Notes under the pieces: model-generated
What the model saw: the letters and a program-made list of their open reading frames with translations, nothing else
Databases searched by the model: none
What the model was told of the DNA's origin: nothing
Translations under genes and position numbers: made by a program
Shown here: positions 34,181 through 46,671 of the stretch, piece after piece
Numbering within the stretch: the first letter of the stretch is position 1
Layout: each line of letters starts with the position of its first letter
Assembly: GCF_028640845.1 (NCBI RefSeq)
Contig: NC_080540.1
Span: 162,447,438 to 162,511,437 of the forward strand
From: Ahaetulla prasina
Lineage: Eukaryota > Chordata > Lepidosauria > Squamata > Colubridae
DNA: 64,000 nt
Direction: 5' to 3'

Positions 34181-35330
34181 TCAAACCGAGAAGAGAGAAA
34201 AATATTTATGAAGACAGTTGGGGCAGCTTGAATAGTAATAATAATAACAACCAGAAAAGTAAACTCAGAGCCCTCCGTTTCAGTTCTGTGATATAATTCG
34301 GCCCAACGTTTCGTCTACAGTCAACATCCAAAAGCAATTAAACTACCCTCATTAAAGTTATTTATTGAACTGCCTGCTTTAGATAGAAGGTGGAGGGGGA
34401 AAAACGAGAAGGGGGAGGAGGATATTGGGCTAAACTAGCGCCATTTCCCAGCAGGAGAAGGAATAAACAGATACTTAAAAATTAATTAGAATTTAAACTA
34501 AGAATAAAATAAAAGGAGAAGACTGTTGGGGAAAGGGAGAGGCATGTACCAAGGGAGAAGTTGGGGGAAGAAAATGAAAACATAAACCATAAAATATACT
34601 TGGGCCCGAAATTCTTAAATGAGCCATTAGAACCAAAAGGAGAAGGAAAAGTTGTCTGATGGCTTTCCCTGGTGAATTTGTCCTTACTTTTGGCAGGCAG
34701 GCCAGCTTTATACTTACAACCCCCAAGCTCCCCTCTCCAAACTATTCATGCCTGAGCTAAAGCTATTCAATCTGAGTTGCAACTACTATTACCCGGTAGA
34801 TGGTAGCAAAGGAGCTTCTAACTCTCTGCTGCCATCTAGTGGTGCTCTGGCTTCTTGCCACCCAGATCACGTATAGCCCAACTGAAGCCCTATTTGGTTC
34901 ACTGAGGTCTACAGTAAATGTTTGCTGACCTAAGAATGCGAAATCAAATTGCAAAAACTCCCCTTATCAATGATTATTTAAATCTATTAAGGAAAGTACA
35001 AGTTGCTTCTTTTTGTGAAGTTTGCAATTCTACACCTGTTTGGGGGGGGAGGGGACGGGAGCCACATTTTACCTAACGTTTCTTTGAGTAACAATGTGCT
35101 AAGATGGGATCACATCACGGAAAGATTTTAGAAAAGCAAAGGCTGGAGAGAGAAAAAAAACCCTCTTTAACCACTGAATTCTCCTCTCTCAAAATGCTAG
35201 TAGAATTTTTAATAGCCCAAAGAAATGAGCAGCATATTAAAGACAGAACAAGCATTTAGTAATTTGTATCTCTGTGGCCTTTTCCCCTCTTTGAGTTGTC
35301 CTAGCTTGCCTTTGTGCATAGTAGGGCTTT
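34181..35330. other. Single-copy DNA, no gene seen
   Basis: No recognised repeat family over about 1.1 kb, which is unusual for this window, and no exon that I can defend. Confidence 0.4.
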
Positions 35331-35600
35331 TTTTTTTTTTTGCATTTATATCCCGCCCTTCTCCGAAGACTCAGGGCGGCTTACACTATGTTAAGCAATA
35401 GTCTTCATCCATTTGTATATTATATACAAAGTCAACTTTTATTGCCCCCAACAATCTGGGTCCTCATTTTACCTACCTTATAAAGGATGGAAGGCTGAGT
35501 CAACCTTGGGCCTGGTGGGACTTTAACTTGCAGTAATTGCAAGCAGCTGTGTTAATAACAGACTGTCTTAGCAGTCTGAGCCACCAGAGGCTTTATGTGT
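35331..35600 (-). mobile_element. CR1-type 3' end plus associated repeat, minus orientation
   Basis: After a T run, 'atatcccgcccttctccgaa' and 'gactcagggcggc' form the reversed CR1 terminal stem. The sequence continues with 'cccccaacaatctgggtcct' and 'aaggatggaaggctgagtca', which is repeated at 165-290. Confidence 0.72.
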
Positions 35601-35696
35601 GTGAGTGGCTTCCAGTGACTGCCTGTTTTCTTGGCAACCTTTAGGAAATAGATTACATTGCCTGCTTCCTAGGGTTGAGACAGAAAGCTGGCTTTA

Positions 35697-35865
35697 TTTA
35701 TTTTATTTATTTATTTATTTATTTATTATTCGAATTTATATACCACCCTATCTCCTTAAGGCTTAAGGTCATCCAGTTGACTTTGTGGCTAAGGCAGGAC
35801 TAGAACTCATGATCTCCCAGTTTGTAACTTGATGCCTTAACCACCACATCAAACAGGCTCTCTTA
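35697..35865 (-). mobile_element. tRNA-derived SINE, minus orientation, with (ATTT)n
   Basis: A (TTTA)n tract at 35697-35728 leads into 'gaatttatataccaccctat'. Reversed SINE parts follow: 'ggcaggactagaactcatga' and the head 'ttgatgccttaaccacca'. The copies at 52540-52660 and 58630-58775 have the same layout. Confidence 0.6.
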
Positions 35866-37534
35866 CAGTAGGGCTACCAATCTGGAAAACCACTAGACAG
35901 CAGCGAAGAACAAGAATACCGCTTTGACTGCCATCTGCTGGTCATCTGGAGTTGTGCACCCAAGATATGGTCGATCCAGTGGATGGTAGTAACATGAAAT
36001 CACTGCATCAAAGAAAACATGACCACTTCTAAAAAACAGAATTGTCCATTTCCCTATTCAAAGTATTCGATGTCTATATTTAAATGGGAATTTGGGTGAG
36101 GACACCAGGCTTCCAAAATCTGCAGGATCATTCCCTGACTCTAGACCAGGTTGGCTAGGGCTATAAAGATTTGGAGTCTATCAATATCAGAAAGGAGACG
36201 AGTTTCCTAATTGTCTTGCTAGATACCCTTCTTGGGCTAACTCTCCTCATATGTCATTTCTTCATTAAAAATTTAGGCATCTGCTCACTGTATGTAGCCG
36301 TTTTCCTCAATTGATGTGTTAATCACACTGTTTCTTACTGAATCAGTTCATCATCGAACTAGCAGTCATCAGCTGTAGCCATCAATCTGGTACAGAGAAA
36401 TTAAATGTACGCCAGATCTGTCCCAATGACTCTGTGTTGTGATGAACAATTTCGAAGCACTGTGGCTGAGAAAAGAGAAGGTTCAATTTTTGACCCGAGT
36501 TGTTCATTCAGAACCACAAGTTGATGTTGCCATGTTTAAGAGAAAACTTTGACATTGAACATTATCAGCTTAAAGCGTTAAATTAATATCACAAGCTACT
36601 CTTTTCATTTCCAGAAAGTTGCTCTCATTGGATAAACCCTGCTCACAGGGGTAAAATAAAAATAAAAGCATATTTCTAATCATCTCTTATTCTTTACAGG
36701 AATCTATATATCAAGTTGGGAGGTTTTCTCACCAAGGTAATTTCTGTAGCGGAGTACATAAGCATAATAAATATTTCTTCCTGTAAGTTGGAAAGAAGAG
36801 ACAGAGAGATTATTTATGTGACTGCCTCTACAAGTCTTCTTAAAATCTTCACAGTAACACTGTAATAACCATCAATAACAGATGATTCACCTGAAACAGA
36901 TCCCAGAAGAAAAGTCTTACTCATGACAACAAAAATTCAAAGACAAGACAGTCACCCAATACTTTATTGAGCTGGAGGGGGGGGGATCAGTTTTTTTGTA
37001 GAAATCTTCAATTCTTTGAGGGGAGGAGCTACAGTAAGTGTACATAGGTGCCTTATTGGGTGGGTGAGGAGCAGGATAACTTTAGTTCCCTCACCCCATT
37101 TTTTTTAACAATGGCCAAGGCCACACTAAAGATGTATATATTCTTACAATATCACCTGGGCATTACTGCACCACTATAAAATTTGTATTCAGCAGTGATG
37201 CATAGCTGGATGACATTATAACACAGCCTTCATCTTAGTATGGAAATGGTCTAAAGCTCTTTTAGGACTTACATGGATGTTGCCTGCCTCAAAAGCCAAG
37301 AATTTTGGGCTTCTGAGATCTAGAGAAAAAGAGGTGGGGAAGGATGGTGGGATGTGGGTTATCTTTCAGACCGCGTGTACCTCTAATTCAGATTATTCTC
37401 CCACCCTCCTTACTACTCTATACTTTGGTGGACAAGAACCTATTTCACAGACCATTTTGCTTGAGATGTCATATTTTGGAGAAGAACAGATTAAACACCG
37501 GGTCACAATGGCTTTTCCCTTGGATATTTGCATT
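35866..37534. other. No gene seen
   Basis: Single-copy-looking DNA. A CT-like (GGGGG) run near 36978. No repeat or exon recognised. Confidence 0.38.
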
Positions 37535-38325
37535 GGGGTTTTTTTCTTCTTTTCATATAGAGAGACAATGAGCAATCAGAGAAGAGCAACTAAGATGATC
37601 AAAGGCCTGGAGACTAAAACATATGAAGAACAGCTGCAGGATTTGGGTCTGGCTAGTCTAAAGAAAAGAAGAATTAGAGGTAACATGATAGCAGTATTCC
37701 GGTATTTGAGGGGCAGCTACAAAGAAGAGGGGGTCAAATTATTCTCCAGAGGGCAGGACAAAAAACAATGGTTGGAAACTAATCAAAGAGAGAAGCAACC
37801 TGGAATTAAGGAGAAACTTCCAAATAGTGAGGACAATTAACCAGTAGAACAGCTTGCCTTCAGAAATCATGGGCGCTCCATCACTGGATGTTTTTAAGAA
37901 GAGTCTAGACAGTCACTTATCTTAAATGATATAGGTTCTCCTCAGTGGTGGGTTTCAAAAAATTTTACTACCAGTTCCATAAGCGTGGCTTGGTGGGCGT
38001 GGCTGCAGAAGATACTGTAAAATCTCCATTCACACCCCACTCCAGGGGAAGGATACTATAAAATCCCCATTTCCTCCTGATCAGCTGGGACTCGGGAAGC
38101 AGAGAATAGATGGGGGTGGGGACAGTCAGAATGTTTACTACCAGTTCTCGGAACTACTCAAAATTTTCGCTACCGGTTCTCCAGAACTGGTCAGAACCTG
38201 CTGAAACCCATCTCTGGTTCTCCTGCTTGAGCCGGGGGCTAGACTAGAAGACCTACAAGGTCCCTTCCAGTTTTGTTCTGTTCTGTTCTTTCTTCTATTC
38301 TATTTTATTTTATTCTATTCTAACA
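37535..38325 (+). mobile_element. CR1-like LINE 3' end, interrupted by an hAT element
   Basis: The frame at 37567-37838 reads NQRRATKMIKGLETKTYEEQ then LGLASLKKRRIRGNMIAVFR, the well-known C-terminal pattern (QRRATKMI-GLE--YEE-L--LGL-SL-KRR-RG) of CR1-like LINEs. It continues in another frame as SLPSEIMGAPSLDVFKKSLD. After the hAT insert (37943-38216) the 3' tail 'gacctacaaggtcccttcca' ends in ttctg/ttcta repeats at 38268-38325. Stops and frameshifts make it dead. Confidence 0.82.
37943..38216 (+). mobile_element. hAT-like element, family B, nested in a LINE
   Basis: A 274-bp element with ends CAGTGGTGGGTTTCAAAAAA and GAAACCCATCTCTG, and exact 8-bp TSD, gttctcct, at 37935-37942 and 38217-38224. 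Confidence 0.93.
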
Positions 38326-39814
38326 CACAAAGCACATAATGCAATGGGCTGAAGGTTCATTAATATGTTGGCTGCCATCAATCTGTCTATATGGCACTTC
38401 AGAATCATTTTTTATCTCCACACTAGCCCTCAGTAGCAATGGGTTCCTACCTGTTGACGGCATTTCGTTGCCATAAAGTTTGTTGATTGTTCCAGGCTCT
38501 CATCTAATAACACTCATAATTAAAACATTATACTCAGAAGCCTTTAAAGTTTTATACATTTGGCATCAGTGTATAACATAAATGAATAGTATTTATAGTA
38601 TCCCATTAAATTATTTACTCTATTACTTTCAAGTGTTGTTCATAGAAAGGCCGTGATTTCTGCTTTCGAGTGGACCAAGCACATAAATGGATTACTTAAG
38701 ATAATAAATAGATGGAATGAGTAGCTTTTGCACTTTCAGGCAGGAAGAAGCAACAATTGTTTTGCCTCTGGACGCTAAACTTTGACTCTGCATCCATTTA
38801 CAACCATCGTCTTGGGCTGATTTTGAATGTCCCATTTCCCACCTAAAGTATTTGGCCAGTTTTTATGGATCTTCTTCACCCAGTGAAAAATTTTGGAAAG
38901 CTTTTTAATTTATTTTGATTGGGCCTAATGTACATATTTCCCAGCTATGGATATTTAATTCTTAATATTAAAATCATTCACATAATATGTTGGGAATCTA
39001 ACTCTCTGAAACCGTTCTGTCTGCAAGCAGTCTTTTTCTTATGTAGTAGTAGGAAGCTCACATACTGGTATGTTTTGCCCCAGAATAGAGGCACGCTAAA
39101 CTATTTCTTCATTATTTTTTCTTTGCTTCCAGAATGATTACATGCGGTTTATGGAATGTATGATTTCTTTACTAACTATAGTCAGATGGCGCCTTGATTT
39201 GATCACTCAATGGGTCAAAAAAGAGTGACCAAGCTTTTCCTGGAACTGTGGGAAAGATTATTTGAGTAACATTAAAACTGATGAAAAAGAGCTCAGGATG
39301 CAAATAACTGCTCATTATTTTTGCAATATATTGATTAGTACAAATTTGGATGACTTCTTCTTCTTCCTTCTCTTCCTCCTCCTCCTAATTAACAGAATTC
39401 ATCACAACTACATAATATAATGGCTATTAATTTATGCACAAATAGTTTACCAAGAAATGTTTAAGTGCCACCTAATTTAATTTCTCCTCTTTACCACCAA
39501 GTGTCTCATAATGGAGGCCCAAGACATATCATAATGGAACTAAAACATACATGTACAATAGTCATGTGAACTCCTAGAGAACTTTGGCTAAAAAAAGCAC
39601 AATATTATTTTAATCAATATTATTGATGAATATTATTTTATCCAATCAATAAAGCAATTTTTGTGGCCTTATGGAATTCTAGATGTTTGTACCTGATCAA
39701 GACAGAAATGGGACTCATTGATCTGGAGAAGAACTGTTATTTCCTACATGTTTCTTTTACTAGCCAAAATCCATTGATAATCTGATTTTGAAGGGAATAA
39801 CATTACTAATACCC
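38326..39814. other. No gene seen
   Basis: Mostly single-copy AT-rich DNA with a short ctt/cct run near 39356-39388. Confidence 0.38.
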
Positions 39815-39995
39815 ACTTTGGTCTAGTGGTCAAAGTGTCAGACTAGAAATTAGGAGACATGTGAGTTCTAGTCCCACTTTAGGCATGGCAGGGTGACTTT
39901 GAGCCAATTGCTCTCTCTCAGCCCACAAGGACAAGCCAGCAGATCACTGTTTGTTGCAACCAATGGATCAACACTCAATTGATCCAAAAAACATA
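39815..39995 (+). mobile_element. tRNA-derived SINE (CORE/MIR-like)
   Basis: Head 'ctttggtctagtggtcaaag' with B-box-like 'gagttctagtcccac', then 'gtgactttgagccaattgct' and 'ctctctcagcccac'. Same family as 41357 and 47520. Confidence 0.65.
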
Positions 39996-41356
39996 GTCTC
40001 TGCACTTGCAGGAAAACGCTAGGAAGGGGAAAAAAGTAACATATTTATACTTAACTTTGCTAAGATTTCCTCTTGTAAGAAGAATTTTGGGGAAATTCCA
40101 GATGACAGTCAGAATGAGATTGAAATGTACTTTGTGCTATGTACTTCCAAAAGCTTGAGGAAGGGCAGAAGGGGGAACAGGAAACTCTGCAATACTAAAT
40201 AAACCTGTACAGGTAGATTCAGCAGTAAATCCCAGGAGGTTATCTCATTCCAATGGTAATAAACTGCAGTTTCTGCCAACTTCAAAACTGAGATTTTCAT
40301 TTATTTCCCAAGCAGCAACTTTTAAGTGTTGAAAATCCCAGCTTTAATCCTTCCCATCAGGATGAAAAAAAGTCCCATCTCTGAAACCTAGAGATCTCCT
40401 GCCACGCAGAGCAGGCACTACTGGGTCAGGTGAACCAATACTGTACTATATCATCTTAACAGTATTTCCTATATTACTATATGAAGAAATCTGTCTTTTG
40501 TTCAGCGATTCAACCAGATTACATCCAAGTAGGTAATGTTTTTAATACTTCATAGATTCAGACCAGGAGAATAAAAACAAATTAAGTTATAATCTTAAAG
40601 GGCAAATATAAGGGCTAAGAGTCATTGATCTCTTTAGAGTTTATTTCTAAGCAGTGTGGGGTTGTGCTATCCATGTTTTAACTTGAATAACTCTTCGAAG
40701 AGTAAAGCTCAAACTCCTGTAATGTATGCTGTAAGCCTCCTTTTTTTAAATGGGGGCAGAGGAAAGACCAAATATATATTTTTGAATACCCTACACTTAA
40801 AACAGAAATGAGATTTGAGGAAACTTTCTGCTCACATTATTGAAGGGTTTCCTCCCGTTCAGAAAAGCACCTTTAAATTTTGATGGTATGTTGTGTGCAA
40901 TGTGGAAATCCTATATAAACTCCTTGAAATATAAAAGAATCTGAGGGGTTACGTTCTAATACCCATATTGAAAGTGAAGGTGAGGTGAAAAATGAGCCTA
41001 GCCATGGTTATTGGAAAACAAATTTGGGTTCTCCCGCCCCCCCAGTACAGATTTATATGAGAAAGTAAAATTTCCCTTGAATAAAGTTCAACTGCCAGTA
41101 ACTTCTTGGACTCAATGGTATTTTCATGGCATGGAAATTATTGACCACCGGGTTTTCTATGGAATTTGCCTTCAGCTTTGGATTGCAGCTATAGTTTTTA
41201 GAATGGTATTATATTCAAAGTGTACACCAAGGAAAAATATTTAGAAACAAAAGAGTGAGTGAGAGAGAGAAAATGGTAGTGTCACAGTAGGAACAACAAA
41301 ACACAAAAAACAAAAAACAAAAAAAAATGAATTATTGACAATATTTTCTCTATGAG
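39996..41356. other. No gene seen
   Basis: No repeat or exon recognised. A short plus-strand frame at 41011-41244 is not convincing. Confidence 0.38.
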
Positions 41357-41590
41357 AACCAGTTTAGTCTAGTAGTTGTTAAGGCATCAAGCTAAAACCC
41401 TGGGAGACTTGAATTCTAGTCCTGCCTTAGGCACAAAGCCAGCTGAGTGACTTTGGCCCGGTCCCTCTTTCTCAGCCCTAGGAAGCAGGTAAGAGCAAGC
41501 AAACCTCCAAAAATCTTGCCAAGAAAACTTTAAGGACTTGTCCAGGTAGTTCCTAGGAGTCAAAACTACACGAAGGGATGCATAGACAGC
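41357..41590 (+). mobile_element. tRNA-derived SINE
   Basis: Head 'gaaccagtttagtctagtag', B-box-like 'gaattctagtcctgcc', core 'gtgactttggcccggtccct', and 3' part 'cttgccaagaaaactttaag', shared with the 45163 copy. Confidence 0.72.
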
Positions 41591-41664
41591 ATTCTTCCTA
41601 TAATGGTAACATTTTCTGCAAGCTGAATTTTGACTGCTGGTGATTTCATAAAAGCATCCACGTA

Positions 41665-42039
41665 CCGTATATACTCGAATATAAGCCGATCCGAGTATAA
41701 GCCGAGGTCCCCAATTTTACCCAAAAAAACTGGGGTAAACTGGGGACTCGAGTATAAGCCGAGGGAGGGAAATGAGGCAGCTACCGGTCAGGGAAAGCCT
41801 CCCTCCCTCAGCCGAGAAGGCTGGCGGCTCCCCCGCCCCGCCCTCTCACTGCACCGGCAGGGCTTCCCCGCGCTAATGCAAAAGCCCGCCAAGTTTGCAC
41901 CATCCGGTATAATGTGAAAAAAAGAAGAAAAAAAAAACACTCGAGTATAAGCCGTATATACTCGAGTATAAGCCGAGGGGACGTTTTTCAGCACAAAAAA
42001 CATGCTGGAAAAACTCGGCTTATACTCGAGTATATACGG
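41665..42039. mobile_element. MITE with 'ccgtatatactcga' terminal inverted repeats
   Basis: Left end 'ccgtatatactcgaatataa' is mirrored at the right by 'ttatactcgagtatatacgg', with TA at both boundaries. Internal 'actcgagtataagccg' modules recur at least four times. A CG-rich centre (41780-41910) is part of the element. The TA target suggests a Tc1/mariner-like origin. Confidence 0.85.
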
Positions 42040-42041
42040 TA

Positions 42042-43559
42042 ATTGTTTGGGTAATATTTAGAAGTGGTTGGTTTTTTGGGGGGTTTTTTTTGAAACCTGA
42101 CAGTGAAGCCTAACACTCAGAGGATTCTTGGTAGCCTCCCTTCCAAACATTAGGAGAGATAGACAATATAAATTTTAATAAATTAAATAAATTAACTAAC
42201 TTCATCCTCCCTGACATTTCTGAGATCAGCCAAAGTGAGGTAGGTACTGTATTAAAATATGCGATGAGAAGCCTAGATGGAACTTCTATAGATCAAAGAT
42301 CACCAGACAAGAGGGGTCATTAGAGACCCCTGCTCTATAGTGATAATATCTGGATATTTTACATTACAGTTCTTCAATTATCAGGTTCTCCTGAGGGTGA
42401 AAAACCTAAACGTGATTCTATGTCCACTCAAAAGAAGATATGAGATGCTAGTAGGAGAAATTTTCTCATCCGTTTCCACGCTATATTTTCTGAAAGGAAA
42501 GTACAATGTTTCTTTGAAGTCTGTGGGAAGAAATTATTGTTGAATCAATTAATATTCTATTGCAATGGAGTAGCCTCCTCCAGACCCCTAAAATGTTTAA
42601 GTTTGGAATCTAAAGTTTTAATTGAATTTTAAATTTAAGATCCTTGCTTATTGTTTTTAATATTTTATAGTGCATTTTATTCAACATCTGTAAGCCGCCT
42701 AGAGTCACCTTTGGCAAGTTGGGTGGCATACAAGTTTGATAAAATAATTAAAAAAAAATAAAGAATCTCCATTGGGCCTCAGGACCTTAACCTTAAAACA
42801 GCAACTTTTCCACTGTCATATTTTGATATGATTCTGCTTCGTTTATCAACCAGTTCTGCCCCTTAGGAGAGAAATTATTTCCTATAATTCCTGTTCGAAG
42901 GTTACCAAAATTAAAATGTTCTTAATCTATCCTGAGAGGTCCTCTACATCAGTTGTGAATGACTCAGCCCTAAAAATGAGGATGGGGATGCCTGCATCTT
43001 ATGAATGGACAGCTGTTAAATTTCTACCGAAGTTAGCATTATGGAGAAACAGAGTCACCCATATAAGGTTTCTGGGGGAACACACATTCCAATTCCACAT
43101 GGCTTTTCTCAATTATTGCAAGGATCATCTTCTCGGGCTAAATCTCTTGACTGAAAACTTTACAAGAGAGAGCACCCATCTTTTTTTTTTTCTAAACCCG
43201 GAGTGGTGGGCATGGCGATCTCCTGAAGAATCTAAAAAATGGCCACTGTTCCCACCTTCCTCTTTCCAACAGATTGTTTCCCGTAACTTAGAACATTCTG
43301 GGGCCATTTCCCGGAAAGCCATAAAACAAGGAACAAAAGCTAGGATATATTTCTGAAATAAAAGAGACATTTATCATGGAAAGAGTTCTCGGCTCATTCC
43401 AAAAGCCCAATTTCTGAAAGATTTATTTAACTGAGTGTTTACAATGCAGTGGGTGTGCATCGTGTATATTTCTCAATGGTATATTTAAAGGTAAGGGAAG
43501 CTGAAGAGATCAGGGCTGCAGAAGACAAGGACAGATCTGAATCTATCTCTCCCTCCCTC
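42042..43559. other. No gene recognised; LINE tail at 42685-42760
   Basis: 42685-42760 ('taagccgcctagagtcacct', 'gggtggcatacaagtttgat') is an L2/CR1-type 3' tail. A plus-strand frame of 146 codons at 42916-43356 shows no motif that I recognise; chance is the simplest reading. Confidence 0.42.
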
Positions 43560-43796
43560 TGTGTGTGTGTGTGTGTGTGTATATATGAGTGTAGGCGTTG
43601 AAAATCCCCATCCACATGTTACAACAACCTATGCCATTCCCCCCCCCCCACAACCCTTTAACTTACCTGAGAAAGAGGCCGCTAATATTTTATTCTTTTC
43701 GAAAACATTCAGGATCGGGCATTTTTAATAATATTTTACCTTTGAATTTAGCACCGCATAGCCAACTATATCTGGGTGGAGAAATCCTGTTCTCTT

Positions 43797-43958
43797 AGAT
43801 GCCGCCCGTCTACTTTCCATTAATGCGGAGAAACCCGTCAGATAGAATCCCCCTTTTTGGGGTGGGCGGGGGGACGACGACGACCAATGGACCCATTGTT
43901 TCGAGACCAACCCACGCCTAAAGGGAGCTCGTCCCAATATGGTTCATCTTCTGAGGAA

Positions 43959-44026
<68 letters not shown>

Positions 44027-44770
44027 TGTGTTAAGAGAGATCGATGTTTTCATTCCTTTTAACTACAATCCCAAACGCCGTTTCGACGTTGGGAGTTTAT
44101 CTAACGCGCTTTCGCGTGCTTGGGCAGTGATTTCAAGAGGAACATCGGAGGGGAGGGGGGGCAGTCCCATGGATAGGGAATGCAGGATGAAGACCGAGGG
44201 ATGCCTGTCTTTTCCGGGGGGGGGGCTCACCCTAAAAGGCCCCGCCCTGCGGCGGATGGACGCATCAGAGGGGAAGGGACCCTAGCCCCAAATCGAGCGC
44301 TCCTTCTATCTCCTCAAAAGTCTCGCATTCAGAGGGGAGGTCGGGGGAAACTGCATAGAGACTCATGGGCTTGGTAGCAGTCCCGCGTTCTTGCTAGCTA
44401 GACTCGTGTCTTTTGGTCGTCGGGCGGCACGTAAAACTGGATAATGTAATAAGTGACAGCATATAGCTCTTCTTGGGGGAACTCAAGCCAGTTAAGCCGG
44501 CAATAGTCCCAGCTTCCCATACCCTCATCACGACCGCCTCCTTCGTCCCACTCACCCGCCACCCTTCCACGTTCTCTGTCGGCACCCATCACCGCCTGAT
44601 GGAGGTTGTAACTTGGTCTAGTAGTTTCAGCCGTAGGGCTTTTTTAAAACCCACATATTCTGATCGATAGGGATTATGGGAAGGTACGTTTCTTGTAATT
44701 GGCAGTAAGGCGCCGGTCTGGAGAAAGCAGAGCTCCACATTCATCGGAGGAGCAACGTTGTGGTAGCCTA
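43797..44770. promoter_or_regulatory. CpG-rich patch (possible CpG island)
   Basis: Dense CpG over almost 1 kb, for example 'gggacgacgacgacc', 'taacgcgctttcgcgtg', 'gccctgcggcggatggacgc' and 'cgtcgggcggcacg'. It is broken by a (GT)n tract at 43961-44031. 44415-44455 may be a diverged LINE tail. No defensible exon. Regulatory role inferred only from CpG density. Confidence 0.4.
43961..44031 (+). repeat. (GT)n microsatellite
   Basis: About 35 gt units with one interruption. A shorter (GT)n lies at 43560-43580. Confidence 0.95.
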
Positions 44771-45162
44771 AATCTTCCGCAAGGAATATAGATGGGGTGA
44801 GTCAGCTGTTAACACACACAGGAGCCGGTTAAGTGTTGGGGATTACATTTACTGTTAATAATCTGGTTCACCAACCTAGCCTCTCTGCTTCTGAAGCAAA
44901 AGGGAAATAATGTGCTAATTAATCTTTTTAGGAGTTAAGTGTTGTGGCTTTAAATAAACTCTGGGAAAATGCCCTAAGAAGGAAATCTCCCTTTGTTTTT
45001 GTTTTTGTTTTGAAAATGAGGCTCAAACTTTCAAGCAGCAGCAGTTCTCGAACTTTACAGTGGAAGTCCCTGAGATCCTTTCAGGGGGTCCACGAAGTTC
45101 AAATCCCTATATTAAAAGTTCTCAATTGTAATTTCTAGTACAGCAATACCGATAGAGGTGAG
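44771..45162. other. No gene seen
   Basis: Nothing recognisable. Confidence 0.35.
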
Positions 45163-45390
45163 AGCCGGTTTGGTGTAGTGAGTAAAGGCAGCGGGCTGGA
45201 GACTGTGAGTTTAATCCTACCTTAGACACAAAGCCCCAAAAGTGACCTTGGGCCACTCCAGTCACTCTCCCTCAGCTCTAGGAAGGAGGCAATGGCAAAT
45301 CACTTCTGAAAAAAACTTCTCAAGGAAAGCTGCAAGGACTTCTCCAGGGAGTCTCCGAGAATAGGACATCAGGAATGAATGGAAGAAGAA
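45163..45390 (+). mobile_element. tRNA-derived SINE
   Basis: Head 'gagccggtttggtgtagtga', B-box-like 'gtttaatcctac', core 'gtgaccttgggccactccag' and 'tcactctccctcagctctag', 3' part 'ctgcaaggacttctccaggg'. The best-preserved plus-strand copy of this family here. Confidence 0.75.
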
Positions 45391-45602
45391 GAAAAACACC
45401 GAGAAACCAATGCTTTGGGGGGTTTGCAACCACATTTCAGAATGTAAAAGGGCCCTGAGGCCAAAATGTTTGAGAACCGCTGACTCAGTTTTCTCATCAC
45501 TACCAAAAGCATTTTAATACTGTAACTAACCATAAACTTCATTGAGTATATTTTTTCCCATAGGAACTTAGTCGTCTGAAAAAAAAATCCTGTATTAATA
45601 AG

Positions 45603-45803
45603 CTTCTCCCTCCCTCCCTCCCTCCCTCTCTCCCCCTCTCTCCCTCTCTCTCCCTTCCTCCCTCTCCCTCTCTCCCACTCCCTCCCTCTCTCTCTCCGTC
45701 TCCCCCTCCCTCCCCCTCCCTCTCCCTCTCTCTCTCTCCCTCCCTCCCTTCCTCCCTCTCTCTCTCCCTCTCTCTCCCTCTCTTTCTCCCTCTCTCTCTC
45801 TGT
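45603..45803 (-). repeat. Homopyrimidine (CCCT/TCTC)n tract
   Basis: About 200 bases, almost all C and T on the plus strand, ending in (TC)n and tgtgtgggg. The long Arg/Glu/Gly frames on the minus strand are artefacts. It is the mirror in composition of the 32609 tract. Confidence 0.93.
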
Positions 45804-46671
45804 GTGGGGGGGGAGATTGTATTGCACATTAGAATTCACATTCAAAATTAACAATAGTGTTCTCATGGATCCAGTACAGCAAGACTTGTACCCCATTTGT
45901 ATTTAATACACATTTTATTTTGCTCAATTCTATCTAGCAATATGGAGGTGGGGAGAGTTACAATAGAATAATTTACGTTGATTCTGAATAATTTTGTATC
46001 CCTTGGAAGGTTTACAAGAGGTAAGGATGCTTGGTCTGCTTCACCTATAAAAGTTTTCTCTTTTGCTATTGTTTTAAATCTAAAGAAGAAACAAATACCT
46101 CCCCCCCACACACACACACACAAATACGTGTTACTATACCTCATACCAGTCAAACTTTGCATGCATTAAATCTGTTGTAAAATATGACCAAAATTAATCA
46201 AATAGACTTTATCTTAACATGTATTCTAAGCATCCATTTTTGTCCAAGAAATGAAAATGAAAATATTACTTTAAAAAAACTGTCCAGGGCTTAACTGAAC
46301 AGAATCTATGAAACAAACTTTTTTTTTACTGCAAAAGTTTAGCGTCATTTCAATGGCAATTTCATTTTTGGAATGTATAGGCTGGAAAGTATTCCAAAAG
46401 TATGTTTAAAAACTGGATATGAAGGTGGAAGCAGAGCTCTAGCATAAACTCAGAAATGTGAATTGGGCTAAGTTGAAATGCTTAGCTTACTAATGAAATT
46501 TCCCTTTCCCCCTTTTTATTGCTTTTCCAATATTTTGAGCAACATTCAGTGCTCGGTTTTTTTAAAAAACACAGTCCCAAGAGTATTTCCCAAAGATGAA
46601 ACATTATCATACAGTTTGGCAACGTTAAGGTACAATCATGCTACTTAAATTTTAGTCATTATTATTTTTAA
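45804..46671. other. No gene seen
   Basis: AT-rich. Short (CA)n at about 46108-46122. Nothing else. Confidence 0.38.

Noticed and set aside
42916..43356. 146-codon frame as a gene
   Set aside because: Unrecognised translation in AT-rich DNA, no supporting signals; compatible with chance.
45539..45896. Arg/Glu-rich frame on the minus strand
   Set aside because: It is a translation of the simple (TCTC/CCCT)n tract.
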